Shown here one piece after another: positions 55,800 through 64,000 of a stretch of DNA of 64,000 nt. The notes under the pieces were generated by a model, which had not been told where the DNA came from, ran no database searches, and saw nothing but the letters and a program-made list of their open reading frames with translations. The DNA lies in the NCBI GenBank assembly GCA_024802545.1, contig CP103416.1:2356001-2420000 (forward strand). Reading direction: 5' to 3'. The DNA is from SAR92 clade bacterium H455. Lineage in GTDB: Bacteria; Pseudomonadota; Gammaproteobacteria; Pseudomonadales; Porticoccaceae. The translations under genes were made by a program, and so were the position numbers. Each line of letters starts with the position of its first letter. The first letter of the stretch is position 1.

Positions 55800-58430
55800 T
55801 TACTCGTCAGCGGAGCTGTCGTCAGACGTATCGTCACCAGCATTGTCATTAAGAACGGAATTGTTATCGAGAGCACTTTCTTCAATCACAAATTCCTCTT
55901 CCTCCGGCTCAGCAATACGTGCCAACCTGACCAGATTTTCAGTGTCCTTCAAGCGAATAATGCGCACGCCCTGAGTGTTACGACCCACAACCGAAACCTC
56001 GTCACCGCGAGTTCGGACCATGGTGCCCTGATCTGAGATCAGCATAATTTCGTCGCCTGAAAAGAGTTGCGTAGCACCAACCAATGGTCCGTTGCGCTCG
56101 CTGGCCTGAATCGCAATCATCCCTTTGCCGCCGCGGCCCTTTGTGGGGAACTCGCCAACCTTGGTGCGCTTGCCATAACCATTCTCACAAACGGTCAACA
56201 GGAAGCCGTGTTCTTCGGGTATGACCATAGAGATAACTTCATGGCCTTCCGGTAGACGCATGCCGCGCACACCTTTGGATACTCGACCCATAGAGCGGGC
56301 ATCAGTACTGGCAAAGCGTACAGCCTTACCTTCAGAACTGAGCAACATGACATCGCTGTCGTCATCAATAATCGCGGTGCCGACCAAATGGTCGCCTTCG
56401 ACCAGATCTACTGCGCGCAAACCAACACTGCGTGGGCGCGAGTACTGCTCCAATGAGGTCTTCTTCACGGTACCGTTGGCGGTGGCCATAATGACAAACT
56501 TATCGGCGCTGTATTCCTCAACTGGCAGGATCGAGCTGATGCGCTCACCTTCATCCAGAGGCAACAGGTTAACCACTGGACGTCCGCGAGAATTGCGGCC
56601 GGCAACGGGAATCTGGTACACCTTGAGCCAGTAAACCTTGCCCAGGTTGGTGAAGCACAGAATAGTCGCGTGAGTGCTGGCCACCAATAGGTGCTCAACA
56701 AAATCTTCATCTTTAACCGCTGTTGCTGACTTGCCCATACCGCCGCGACGCTGCGCTTGATAATCGCTTAACGGCTGAGTTTTGGCATAGCCGCCGTTGG
56801 AAATGGTAACAACACGGTCTTCTTCAGTAATCAGGTCTTCAATAGTGAGATCGTGGAGAGATTCAATGATCCCTGTGCGACGCTCATCACCAAACTCTTC
56901 AATCACTGCTTCGAGCTCTTCACGAATAACCGTCATCAGGCGAGTCAGGTCACCGAGAATATCTTGGTATTCAGTAATCTCTTCCAGCTTGACGGCAAAT
57001 TCCGCAATGATTTTATCGTGTTCCATACCGGTTAAACGGTGCAGACGTAACTCAAGAATATCTTTGGCCTGCTCTGGAGACAGGTAATATTTGCCATCGC
57101 GCAGACCGTACTGATCTTCCAGCCACTCCGGACGTGTAGCTTGACTACCGGCACGTTCGAGCATCTGAACCACTGAACCAGGACTCCAACCGCGGGCGAC
57201 TAGCGCTTCACGGGCTTCGGTCGCCGTGGGCGACTGCTTGATCAGTGTAATAATTTCATCGATATTACCCAGGGCAATCGCAAAGCCTTCCAATGTGTGA
57301 GCGCGTTCCCGGGCCTTCTTCAACAGATAGATGGTGCGACGCGTAACCACTTCCCGGCGATGACGAAGAAAGTGGTGAATAAGTTGCTGCAGGTTGAGAA
57401 TCTTTGGCTGACCATCGACCAATGCCACAACGTTAATACCAAACACGCTTTGCAGCTGAGTCTGGGCAAACAGGTTGTTGAGTACAACTTCACCGACATC
57501 GGTGCGCTTAATTTCGATAACTACGCGCAGACCATCTTTATCCGACTCATCACGGAGCTCGGAGATACCTTCAAGCTTCTTCTCTTTAACCAGCTCGGCG
57601 ATGCGCTCAATCAGGCGCGCCTTGTTCAGCTGGTAGGGAATTTCGGTGATGATAATGGTTTCGCGCTTGGTCTTTTCATGGACCTCGATATTGGCTTTAG
57701 CACGCACATAGATGCGTCCGCGACCAGTGCGATAGGCTTGAATAATTCCCGCTCTGCCGTTGATAATTGCAGCAGTGGGGAAATCGGGCCCAGGGATATA
57801 TTCCATCAATTCATCGACGGTAATATCCGGATTTTCAATCATTGCCAGACAACCTTTGACCACTTCAGTCAGGTTGTGAGGCGGAATATTGGTCGCCATG
57901 CCCACAGCAATACCAGAGGAACCATTAACGAGCAGGTTAGGTATGCGAGTCGGCAAAACATGGGGAATTTGTTCGGTTTCATCATAGTTGGGGACGAAAT
58001 CGACGGTCTCTTTCTCGAGGTCTTCGAGCAGCGCATGGGCGATCTTGGTCATACGGATTTCGGTGTAACGCATGGCAGCAGCAGAGTCACCATCGACCGA
58101 ACCAAAGTTACCCTGACCGTCCACCAGCATGTAGCGCAGCGAGAATGGCTGAGCCATACGGACGATAGTCTCGTAGACAGCAGAGTCACCGTGGGGGTGA
58201 TACTTACCAATCACGTCGCCGACGACACGGGCTGACTTCTTATAGGCCTTATTCCAGTCGTTGCCCAGCTCGCTCATGGCGAAGAGTGCGCGTCGATGCA
58301 CAGGCTTGAGGCCATCTCTAACATCTGGCAGTGCCCGGCCAACAATCACGCTCATGGCGTAGGCCAAGTAGGATTGCTTGAGTTCGTCTTCGATATTTAC
58401 CGGAACAATTTCTTGTGCTAAATCACCCAT
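55800..58430 (-). CDS. gyrA: DNA gyrase subunit A
   Basis: 876 aa. Breakage-reunion domain with catalytic Tyr122 ([11 protein letters not shown]), quinolone-resistance region [10 protein letters not shown] with Ser83 (susceptible type) and Glu87 where E. coli has Asp, and the GyrA box QRRGGMGKS at the start of the C-terminal beta-pinwheel (about 560-820). The tail is acidic ([11 protein letters not shown]). No intein. Confidence 0.98.
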   Translation of the reverse strand: MGDLAQEIVPVNIEDELKQSYLAYAMSVIVGRALPDVRDGLKPVHRRALFAMSELGNDWNKAYKKSARVVGDVIGKYHPHGDSAVYETIVRMAQPFSLRYMLVDGQGNFGSVDGDSAAAMRYTEIRMTKIAHALLEDLEKETVDFVPNYDETEQIPHVLPTRIPNLLVNGSSGIAVGMATNIPPHNLTEVVKGCLAMIENPDITVDELMEYIPGPDFPTAAIINGRAGIIQAYRTGRGRIYVRAKANIEVHEKTKRETIIITEIPYQLNKARLIERIAELVKEKKLEGISELRDESDKDGLRVVIEIKRTDVGEVVLNNLFAQTQLQSVFGINVVALVDGQPKILNLQQLIHHFLRHRREVVTRRTIYLLKKARERAHTLEGFAIALGNIDEIITLIKQSPTATEAREALVARGWSPGSVVQMLERAGSQATRPEWLEDQYGLRDGKYYLSPEQAKDILELRLHRLTGMEHDKIIAEFAVKLEEITEYQDILGDLTRLMTVIREELEAVIEEFGDERRTGIIESLHDLTIEDLITEEDRVVTISNGGYAKTQPLSDYQAQRRGGMGKSATAVKDEDFVEHLLVASTHATILCFTNLGKVYWLKVYQIPVAGRNSRGRPVVNLLPLDEGERISSILPVEEYSADKFVIMATANGTVKKTSLEQYSRPRSVGLRAVDLVEGDHLVGTAIIDDDSDVMLLSSEGKAVRFASTDARSMGRVSKGVRGMRLPEGHEVISMVIPEEHGFLLTVCENGYGKRTKVGEFPTKGRGGKGMIAIQASERNGPLVGATQLFSGDEIMLISDQGTMVRTRGDEVSVVGRNTQGVRIIRLKDTENLVRLARIAEPEEEEFVIEESALDNNSVLNDNAGDDTSDDSSADE

Positions 58431-58548
58431 AAGTTTGCGTCGCGCCCTGAAGTTTTATCGCTATTATTTTAGCTCCGCTAACAACCCATTCAAAGCGGTC
58501 ATTGATGCGTGCCAGTAGGCCCTAAAAGCAGCCTGTTTAAAGGCCTGA

Positions 58549-58557
58549 ATTCTACCA
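58549..58557 (-). promoter_or_regulatory. Candidate extended -10 promoter of gyrA
   Basis: On the minus strand TGGTAGAAT fits an extended -10 (TG-N-TAGAAT) about 120 bp upstream of gyrA. No good -35 was seen at the usual distance. Confidence 0.4.
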
Positions 58558-58609
58558 TACATATCCCCATAGTGGCTCGCTTTTATTGACCTGAAACTCA
58601 CGCCAAAGC

Positions 58610-58637
58610 TTAACCCGCAGTAAAAAGTCGGTATACT
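58610..58637 (+). promoter_or_regulatory. Candidate promoter of the deaminase-ubiG-mupP-yciK cluster
   Basis: TTAACC (58610-58615) and TATACT (58632-58637) with 16-bp spacing, 24 bp before the ATG at 58662, which has a perfect AGGAGG ribosome binding site. Confidence 0.5.
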
Positions 58638-58661
58638 CCGAACCTTCGCTCAGGAGGCTTC

Positions 58662-59984
58662 ATGCAGCCCATAAAAATCGATTTGCTTATCAATAGCCGC
58701 TGGATTATTCCGGTGGTTCCAGAGAACCGGGTGTTTGAAAACTGTGCCCTGGCCATAGATCAACAAAAGATCGTCGGTATCTACCCCCAAGCCGAGGCCC
58801 AGACTAAATTTGACGCCCTGTCTGTAGTAGATTTAGCTGACCATATCCTCATGCCTGGATTAGTCAATGCCCATGGTCACGCGGCTATGAGCCTGCTCCG
58901 TGGCTATGCCGATGACCTGCCGCTGCAGCCCTGGTTGGAAGAACATATCTGGCCAGTGGAGGCCCGCGTACTGAGCGCTGAGTTTGTTGCCGACGGCACC
59001 AATCTGGCCATGGCGGAGATGATCAAGACAGGCACCACCTGCTTTGCCGACATGTACTTTTTTGCCGACACCGTGGCCGAGCAGGTTCAACGCAGTGGTA
59101 TGCGCAGTCAAATTGGCTTTACCGTGTTCGACTTCCCCACCGCCGGGGGTAAAGATCCAGACGACTATATTCACAAGGGCCTGCAACTGCGCGATACCTA
59201 TAAGGGCGATGGCCTGATTAAGATTGCCTGTGCACCTCACGCACCCTACACAGTGGGTAATGAGACCATGCGCCGCGTAGCAACCTATGCCAATGAGTTG
59301 GATATGGCGGTGCACATTCACTGTCATGAAACCGCTCAGGAAGTTGCCGATTCGCTTAAGCTCTATGGTTGCCGACCGCTACAGCGCCTAGACGACCTAG
59401 GTGTGTTATTGCCCCAGACTCAGTTGGTGCATATGACCCAGATCGATGACGAAGATATTCGTTTAATTCAGGACAATAACTGCCATGTGGTGCACTGCCC
59501 GGAATCCAACTTGAAACTCGCCAGCGGCTTCTGCCCCGTGGCTAAGCTGATCAGTACTGGCATCAATGTGGCCATAGGCACAGACGGTGCGGCAAGCAAC
59601 AATGATCTCGACCTATTCGGTGAATTAAAGACTGCGGCGTTGCTGGCCAAGGCCGTAGCTGAAGATGCTGCAGTGCTGGATGCCCACGCCGCACTCCGCA
59701 TGGCGACCATTAACGGCGCCAAGGCGCTGGGTTGGGATGATCAGATTGGCAGCCTCGAGACGGGCAAGAGCGCCGACATGATTGCTGTGGAAATCAGCTC
59801 TCTGAGTCAAAAACCGCTGTATAATCCCGCATCTCAATTGGTCTATAGCAATGCCGGCAGCCAGGTGACTCACAGCTGGGTGGCAGGCAAGGCACTGCTT
59901 AGAGAGCGCAGCTTGGTGACTCTCGATGAAGAAAATCTGATCCGCCGCGCCGATGCCTGGCGTAACCAGATCAGCCCTCTTTAA
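58662..59984 (+). CDS. TRZ/ATZ-family deaminase, probable 5'-methylthioadenosine/S-adenosylhomocysteine deaminase
   Basis: 440-aa amidohydrolase. Metal ligands: MPGLVNAHGHAAMSLLRG (HxH at about 66-68), HIHCHETAQE, VHCPESNLKLASG and IGTDGAASNNDLD. The same gene heads the ubiG-mupP-yciK cluster in pseudomonads, where the P. aeruginosa homologue has, to my recollection, been shown to deaminate 5'-methylthioadenosine. Linking it to ubiG, a SAM-dependent methyltransferase, makes a role in clearing SAM by-products plausible. Confidence 0.85.
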   Translation: MQPIKIDLLINSRWIIPVVPENRVFENCALAIDQQKIVGIYPQAEAQTKFDALSVVDLADHILMPGLVNAHGHAAMSLLRGYADDLPLQPWLEEHIWPVEARVLSAEFVADGTNLAMAEMIKTGTTCFADMYFFADTVAEQVQRSGMRSQIGFTVFDFPTAGGKDPDDYIHKGLQLRDTYKGDGLIKIACAPHAPYTVGNETMRRVATYANELDMAVHIHCHETAQEVADSLKLYGCRPLQRLDDLGVLLPQTQLVHMTQIDDEDIRLIQDNNCHVVHCPESNLKLASGFCPVAKLISTGINVAIGTDGAASNNDLDLFGELKTAALLAKAVAEDAAVLDAHAALRMATINGAKALGWDDQIGSLETGKSADMIAVEISSLSQKPLYNPASQLVYSNAGSQVTHSWVAGKALLRERSLVTLDEENLIRRADAWRNQISPL

Positions 59985-60029
59985 CCAAAAATCTAACTAT
60001 TAACTTCAAGCCCTAGGTAGCGATTCACT

Positions 60030-60761
60030 ATGCCAACAAACAACAGTGACAACAGCGCATCAATGAATGTGGACCCCAGCGAAGTAGCTAAGTTTGAAGT
60101 GCTGGCGAGCCGCTGGTGGGATCACAACAGCGAGTTCAAGCCACTCCACGACATCAATCCCCTGCGCGCCAACTGGATTGACAAGCTGGCGCCGGTGGCT
60201 GAGCAAAAGGTCTTAGACGTTGGCTGCGGTGGCGGCATTCTCTGCGAAGCCATGGCCCAGCGCGGCGCCCATGTCACCGGCATTGATATGGGTGAAGCAC
60301 CACTGGCGGTGGGAGAGCTACACAAACTCGAGTCTGGCGTCGAAGTGGACTATCAAAAGTCCACAGCAGAAGATTTTGCCCAGAGCCACGGCGAAGAGTT
60401 CGATGTGGTGACCTGTTTGGAAATGCTTGAGCATGTGCCGGATCCCAGTTCGGTAGTGCGCGCCTGTGCCGCCATGACCAAGCCCGGTGGCACATTGTTT
60501 TTCTCGACAATCAACCGCAATCCCAAGGCTTACTTACTGGCGATTATTGGCGTCGAATATGTTCTGCGCATGCTACCCAAAGGCACCCATGAGTACGGCA
60601 AGTTTATTCGTCCGGCGGAGCTGGGCCAGTGGATTCGTGAAGCCGGTTTAGAGCTGGACCAGATGACTGGACTCACTTATAACCCCATCACAAAAACCTA
60701 TCGCCTCACTGAAACCGATGTCGATGTTAATTACATGATTTGCGCGCGCAAGCCCGCATAA
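60030..60761 (+). CDS. ubiG: Ubiquinone biosynthesis O-methyltransferase
   Basis: Performs both O-methylations of ubiquinone synthesis. 243 aa (E. coli 240). [14 protein letters not shown] start, SAM-binding [16 protein letters not shown] (about 55-70), [14 protein letters not shown], and the membrane-binding hydrophobic segment near [20 protein letters not shown]. Lies 45 bp after the deaminase gene. Confidence 0.97.
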   Translation: MPTNNSDNSASMNVDPSEVAKFEVLASRWWDHNSEFKPLHDINPLRANWIDKLAPVAEQKVLDVGCGGGILCEAMAQRGAHVTGIDMGEAPLAVGELHKLESGVEVDYQKSTAEDFAQSHGEEFDVVTCLEMLEHVPDPSSVVRACAAMTKPGGTLFFSTINRNPKAYLLAIIGVEYVLRMLPKGTHEYGKFIRPAELGQWIREAGLELDQMTGLTYNPITKTYRLTETDVDVNYMICARKPA

Positions 60762-60771
60762 CGGATTTTCT

Positions 60772-61434
60772 ATGCTCGATTTCAAGGCCCTGCTATTCGA
60801 TTTGGATGGCACATTATTAGATACAGCGCCCGACTTTGTCACTGCACTGAATACTCAGCTGGAGAGACATGGCCGAGTGGCGCTACCTGACTCTGCGATC
60901 CGCACCAGTGTGACTAATGGCTCCATAGGCTTAATTAAAAGCGGCTTTAACATAGAGCCAGATCATGCTCAGTTTGAGTCGTTGCGAGAAGAATTTCTCG
61001 AGCTGTATTTTGCTAATCTGGCGGATAAAACCGCGCTCTATGAGGGGCTGCAAGAAGTCCTCGATGAGTGCAGTGCCCGCGATATCCCCTGGGGTATTGT
61101 CACCAATAAGCCTTGGCGCTATACCGAAGCGGCGCTGGTTCAGCTGGGTTTAATGGAGGGAGCAGCAACCGTTATTTGCCCCGACCATGTGACTCTGCCC
61201 AAGCCTCACCCAGAAGCTATTTTGCTAGCCTGTAAAGAAATTGCCAGGGCACCAGAAGACTGCCTCTATGTCGGCGACCATGTGCGAGATATAGACGCTG
61301 GTCGCGCTGCGGGCACGCGTAATATAGCCGCCGCCTGGGGCTATATTGAAGCGGGTCAAGTTATTGCCGACTGGCAGGCAGATTGGATTGTTCAGCAGTC
61401 CCAAGAGCTGCACTCACTGCTATTCGCCAGCTAA
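60772..61434 (+). CDS. mupP: N-acetylmuramic acid 6-phosphate phosphatase (MupP), HAD family
   Basis: 220-aa HAD hydrolase: FDLDGTLLDTAPDF (nucleophile Asp, about 9-22), IVTNKPWRYTEAAL, and YVGDHVRDIDAGRAAGT. Similar to phosphoglycolate phosphatases, but the ubiG-mupP-yciK context is that of MupP, which acts in the cell-wall recycling route to UDP-MurNAc. Function is by context; Gph activity is the alternative. Confidence 0.85.
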   Translation: MLDFKALLFDLDGTLLDTAPDFVTALNTQLERHGRVALPDSAIRTSVTNGSIGLIKSGFNIEPDHAQFESLREEFLELYFANLADKTALYEGLQEVLDECSARDIPWGIVTNKPWRYTEAALVQLGLMEGAATVICPDHVTLPKPHPEAILLACKEIARAPEDCLYVGDHVRDIDAGRAAGTRNIAAAWGYIEAGQVIADWQADWIVQQSQELHSLLFAS

Positions 61435-61483
61435 AAGCTGTGATCAAAAACACCATCACCCAGATTTAAGAAGAGTAATTATT

Positions 61484-62251
61484 ATGTTGTCCAATGTCGA
61501 AATCGCCGCCTATCAAGCCCCTGAGACGCTACTCGCAGATCGCGTAATTATGATTACAGGTGCAGGCGATGGCATTGGCAAGACTGCGGCGCTGCACTGC
61601 GCAAAGCACGGTGCCATAGTCATCCTGGCGGGCCGCACAGTGGCCAAGCTGGAACAGGTCTACGACAGTATCGTTGCCAGCGGCGGTGCTGAGCCGGTGA
61701 TCTACCCAATAGATCTCGAAGGCGCCAGCAGCGATGATTACAATATTCTCAGCAACCAACTGGACCAGCAGTTTGGTCGTCTCGATGGACTACTGCACAA
61801 TGCCGGCATTCTTGGCCAGCGCACCCCCCTGAGCAACTATCGCACGGATGTTTGGGACAAGGTTATGCAGGTCAATGTCACCGCCGCATTTCAAATGACG
61901 CAGGCATTGATGCCTGTACTGGAAAAATCCCCTAGTGCCTCGGTGGTTTTCACCACATCCAGTGTGGGACGTGTTGGCCGTCCATTCTGGGGCGCTTATG
62001 CAGTATCGAAGTTCGCCGTAGAAGGCATGGTTCAGGTCTGGGCATCGGAGCTAGAGGGTTTAGGTTCGGTACGGATCAATGCGATCAATCCTGGCGCCAC
62101 TGGCACCAGTATGCGGATGCAGGCTTTCCCGGCGGAAAACCCCGGCTCGGTGACAAGCCCAGAGCAGATTATGCCAACCTATCTGTATTTGCTCGGCGCC
62201 GACAGTGCGGCAGTGAATGGCCAGTCTATCGATGCGCAACCGCACCGATAA
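61484..62251 (+). CDS. yciK: YciK-family short-chain oxidoreductase
   Basis: 255 aa from the ATG at 61484 (MLSNVEIAAYQAPETLLADR); a longer frame from 61346 overlaps mupP and has no family support. Rossmann motif TGAGDGIGKTAA, NAG (LLHNAGILG), Ser and Tyr/Lys of the active site (VFTTSSVGRVGR, YAVSKFAVEG), and C-terminal NGQSIDAQP. Substrate unknown. Confidence 0.92.
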   Translation: MLSNVEIAAYQAPETLLADRVIMITGAGDGIGKTAALHCAKHGAIVILAGRTVAKLEQVYDSIVASGGAEPVIYPIDLEGASSDDYNILSNQLDQQFGRLDGLLHNAGILGQRTPLSNYRTDVWDKVMQVNVTAAFQMTQALMPVLEKSPSASVVFTTSSVGRVGRPFWGAYAVSKFAVEGMVQVWASELEGLGSVRINAINPGATGTSMRMQAFPAENPGSVTSPEQIMPTYLYLLGADSAAVNGQSIDAQPHR

Positions 62252-62270
62252 ATCGCTTTAGAGACGGTCT

Positions 62271-63107
62271 TTATCTCCAGGTATTACCGCGAGCACGCAA
62301 CTTTCTCTCTTTGCGCTCACGCATATCTTTTAATACATGTTTTTCGCTGAATCTCGGCGGGTGCAGGGCAACCGCTTTAAATAGAGACACCACCTGTTTA
62401 GGGTCCAGCTCGAGAAAGTCTGAACGGCGCACAATCGATGGCAGTTCAATGGGACCATAACTAATACGCTTGAGGCGGTTAACTTCCACGTCCTGAGATT
62501 CCCAAAGACGACGTACTTCGCGGGTACGGCCTTCAGCCAGAATCACTTTAAACCAGCGGTTGCGTCCACCCACATCATCCGAACTGCGAGCATGCTGGGC
62601 TTTAACACTCTTAAAGCTGGCAACACCATCTTCGAGCACAACGCCTTCGGTCAAACGCTTGATCATGGCTTCGTCTACTTCACCGTGAATACGCGCCATA
62701 TACTCGCGCTGCACTTCATAGGAGGGGTGCATAAGGCGGTTGGCCAGCTCACCGTGGTTGGTAAACAGGAGCAGACCACTGGTGTTGATATCGAGACGGC
62801 CAATAGCAATCCAGCGACCGCGAGCTAGACGCGGCAGACGATCAAATACGGTGGGGCGACCATCGGGATCTGAGGTGGTGCAGACCTCCCCTTCCGGTTT
62901 GCTGTACATCAGTACTCGCGGGCTGTCGTCAGTAACAATTTTAATCAATCGTCCGTCGACCAATATGCGGTCATCAGGGGCAGCGCGATCACCCAACTTG
63001 GCTGTTGAACCATTGACTGAAACTCGGCCTGCGGAGATCCACTTCTCAAGTTCGCGGCGCGAACCCAATCCTGCAGTAGCCAATACTTTCTGTAATTTTT
63101 CACTCAT
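62271..63107 (-). CDS. rluB: 23S rRNA pseudouridine(2605) synthase
   Basis: 278 aa. N-terminal S4 domain (EKLQKVLATAGLGSRRELEKW) and the RsuA-family catalytic motif GRLDINTSGLLLFTNHGELA with the nucleophilic Asp; TREVRRLWESQDVEVNRLKR near the end. Basic C-terminal tail. The ATG overlaps the scpB stop by 8 bp, the common scpA-scpB-rluB cluster. Confidence 0.95.
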   Translation of the reverse strand: MSEKLQKVLATAGLGSRRELEKWISAGRVSVNGSTAKLGDRAAPDDRILVDGRLIKIVTDDSPRVLMYSKPEGEVCTTSDPDGRPTVFDRLPRLARGRWIAIGRLDINTSGLLLFTNHGELANRLMHPSYEVQREYMARIHGEVDEAMIKRLTEGVVLEDGVASFKSVKAQHARSSDDVGGRNRWFKVILAEGRTREVRRLWESQDVEVNRLKRISYGPIELPSIVRRSDFLELDPKQVVSLFKAVALHPPRFSEKHVLKDMRERKERKLRARGNTWR

Positions 63108-63903
63108 GGTTTGAACTGCTCACCTGGTCGTCGGAGTCTAGACTTTGGTTATCGTCTAATGAATTATTAAGGGTGTTAATATCAAGATCGTTATCGATGC
63201 TGCCATTACTAGCGCTTTCATTAAAAGCATCGTTGATCACATTCTGGCCATCAACTTCTTGGTCGAGACTAAAGTTTTCGCTGTCGGCAAGGTCCGCACC
63301 CTGCTCTTCATCATTGGCCGCGACTAGCTCAGGCTTGTCGCCTGAGAGCGCCAGTTCCAACTCTGGATCCAGCTCGGCAAAGTCTTTAATTTCACTGAGG
63401 GCCGGCAGCTGCTCGAGACTTTTAATATTAAAGTAATCGAGAAAATTCTTTGTCGTCGCATAGAGCGCAGGTTTACCCGGCACATCACGGAAACCCACAA
63501 CTCGAACCCAGTCTCGCTCCTGCAGTGTTCTGATGGTGTCGGAGCTCACCGCAACACCTCTAACCTGTTCGATGTCACCGCGAGTCAGGGGCTGGCGATA
63601 GGCAATCAAAGCCATGGTCTCGAGCATTGCCCTGGAGTAGCGCTTAGGCTTCTCCGACCACAGACGATTGACCCATTCGGCGAGATCTTGACGCACTTGA
63701 AAACGGTAACCACTGGCGGTCTGCTTTAACTCAAAACCGCGGCCGCGACAGTCGGCTTCCACTTCTTCCAGTGCCGCTTTAATCTGGTCTCGAGGTGGAC
63801 GCTCGTCATCTTCGAAGAGACTTTCGATGCGCGCTATATCCATTGGCTTGCCCGCTGCTAGCAACGCGCCTTCAACAATTTTTTTAATCAGTTCAGCATT
63901 CAT
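63100..63903 (-). CDS. scpB: Segregation and condensation protein B
   Basis: Partner of ScpA in the SMC-type chromosome-organising complex. The two winged-helix domains occupy about residues 1-170 (LIKKIVEGALLAAGKPMDIA, SRAMLETMALIAYRQPLTR, VSSDTIRTLQERDWVRVVG). The last ~95 residues are an acidic, Asn/Asp/Ser-rich disordered tail. 267 aa, longer than typical ScpB (about 180-200) because of that tail. Overlaps scpA (ATGA) and rluB. Confidence 0.95.
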   Translation of the reverse strand: MNAELIKKIVEGALLAAGKPMDIARIESLFEDDERPPRDQIKAALEEVEADCRGRGFELKQTASGYRFQVRQDLAEWVNRLWSEKPKRYSRAMLETMALIAYRQPLTRGDIEQVRGVAVSSDTIRTLQERDWVRVVGFRDVPGKPALYATTKNFLDYFNIKSLEQLPALSEIKDFAELDPELELALSGDKPELVAANDEEQGADLADSENFSLDQEVDGQNVINDAFNESASNGSIDNDLDINTLNNSLDDNQSLDSDDQVSSSNHE

Positions 63904-64000
63904 GAGGTTCTAGCTTTAACGTGTATGGGCCCAAAGGTTTCGCTCTGGACGATTTCAACCAAGGACTCTTTGATCAGTTCCATAATGGCAAGGAAGGTCA
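63900..64000 (-). CDS. scpA: Segregation and condensation protein A, C-terminal fragment
   Basis: Only the last ~32 codons are in the window: TFLAIMELIKESLVEIVQSE, then TFGPIHVKARTS and the stop. This is the C-terminal winged helix that binds SMC. The stop overlaps the scpB start (ATGA). Confidence 0.9.
   Translation of the reverse strand, partial: TFLAIMELIKESLVEIVQSETFGPIHVKARTS

Noticed and set aside
1-64000. tRNA, rRNA, CRISPR arrays, prophage or plasmid origin
   Set aside because: No cloverleaf-like TTCRANYC segments in plausible context, no regularly spaced repeats, and no phage or replication-initiator genes were seen by eye; a tRNAscan or CRISPR-finder run would be needed to exclude them fully.

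Overview
The window is a gene-dense piece of a gammaproteobacterial chromosome with GC near 50% by eye. Gene orders are Pseudomonas-like: gyrA-pheA-tyrA/aroA fusion-cmk-rpsA-ihfB, the TRZ/ATZ deaminase-ubiG-mupP-yciK set, pepA-holC-valS, fabA-fabB, scpA-scpB-rluB, and leuA/pssA/ilvIH close together. Genes expected in the Pseudomonas versions are missing (serC and hisC between gyrA and tyrA/aroA, ilvC after ilvH). With the modest GC and a TonB receptor this suggests a marine Cellvibrionales-like lineage. That placement is inference; genus cannot be read from the sequence.

Layout. 1-9.6 kb: ispB (partial), fabA-fabB, a palindromic intergenic element, a peroxiredoxin, a YajR-type MFS transporter with ssb, uvrA and a DUF3581 gene. 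9.7-15.3 kb: a membrane protein/HTH regulator pair, a DUF2750 gene, and an operon of a Met-rich OprC-like TonB receptor with a RegB/RegA redox two-component system. 15.4-24 kb, minus strand: qmcA/nfeD, rimI with a likely holD, leuA with a leucine leader peptide, pssA, a tyrosine phosphatase and ilvIH. 24.4-33.4 kb: an amidohydrolase lipoprotein, dnaB-panC-panD, rpsF-rpsR-membrane protein-rplI, a CDP-alcohol phosphatidyltransferase and rlmB. 33.5-47.3 kb: RDD protein, glpK, a metallo-beta-lactamase-fold lipoprotein, an EamA transporter between two copies of a 100-bp palindromic repeat, lptFG, pepA-holC-valS and rep. 47.3-49.3 kb is the only clearly accessory stretch. 49.3-58.4 kb is the ihfB-to-gyrA block on the minus strand; 58.6-64 kb holds mtaD-like/ubiG/mupP/yciK and rluB-scpB-scpA.

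The most informative observations are: (1) at 47.4-49.1 kb, two toxin-antitoxin modules (MntA/HepT and HigB/HigA) in which both toxin genes carry a nonsense codon and a frameshift while both antitoxins are intact, with an IS256-family remnant truncating HepT; (2) a 28-codon leader ORF with five consecutive Leu codons upstream of leuA, followed by sequence that can form attenuator-like alternative helices; (3) a Met-rich TonB receptor co-transcribed with RegBA, with a GCGAC-N5-GTCAC site beside its promoter resembling RegA/PrrA targets; (4) a likely psi subunit (HolD) recognisable by its N-terminal motif and rimI linkage; (5) palindromic repeat families. No tRNA, rRNA, CRISPR array or complete insertion sequence was seen.
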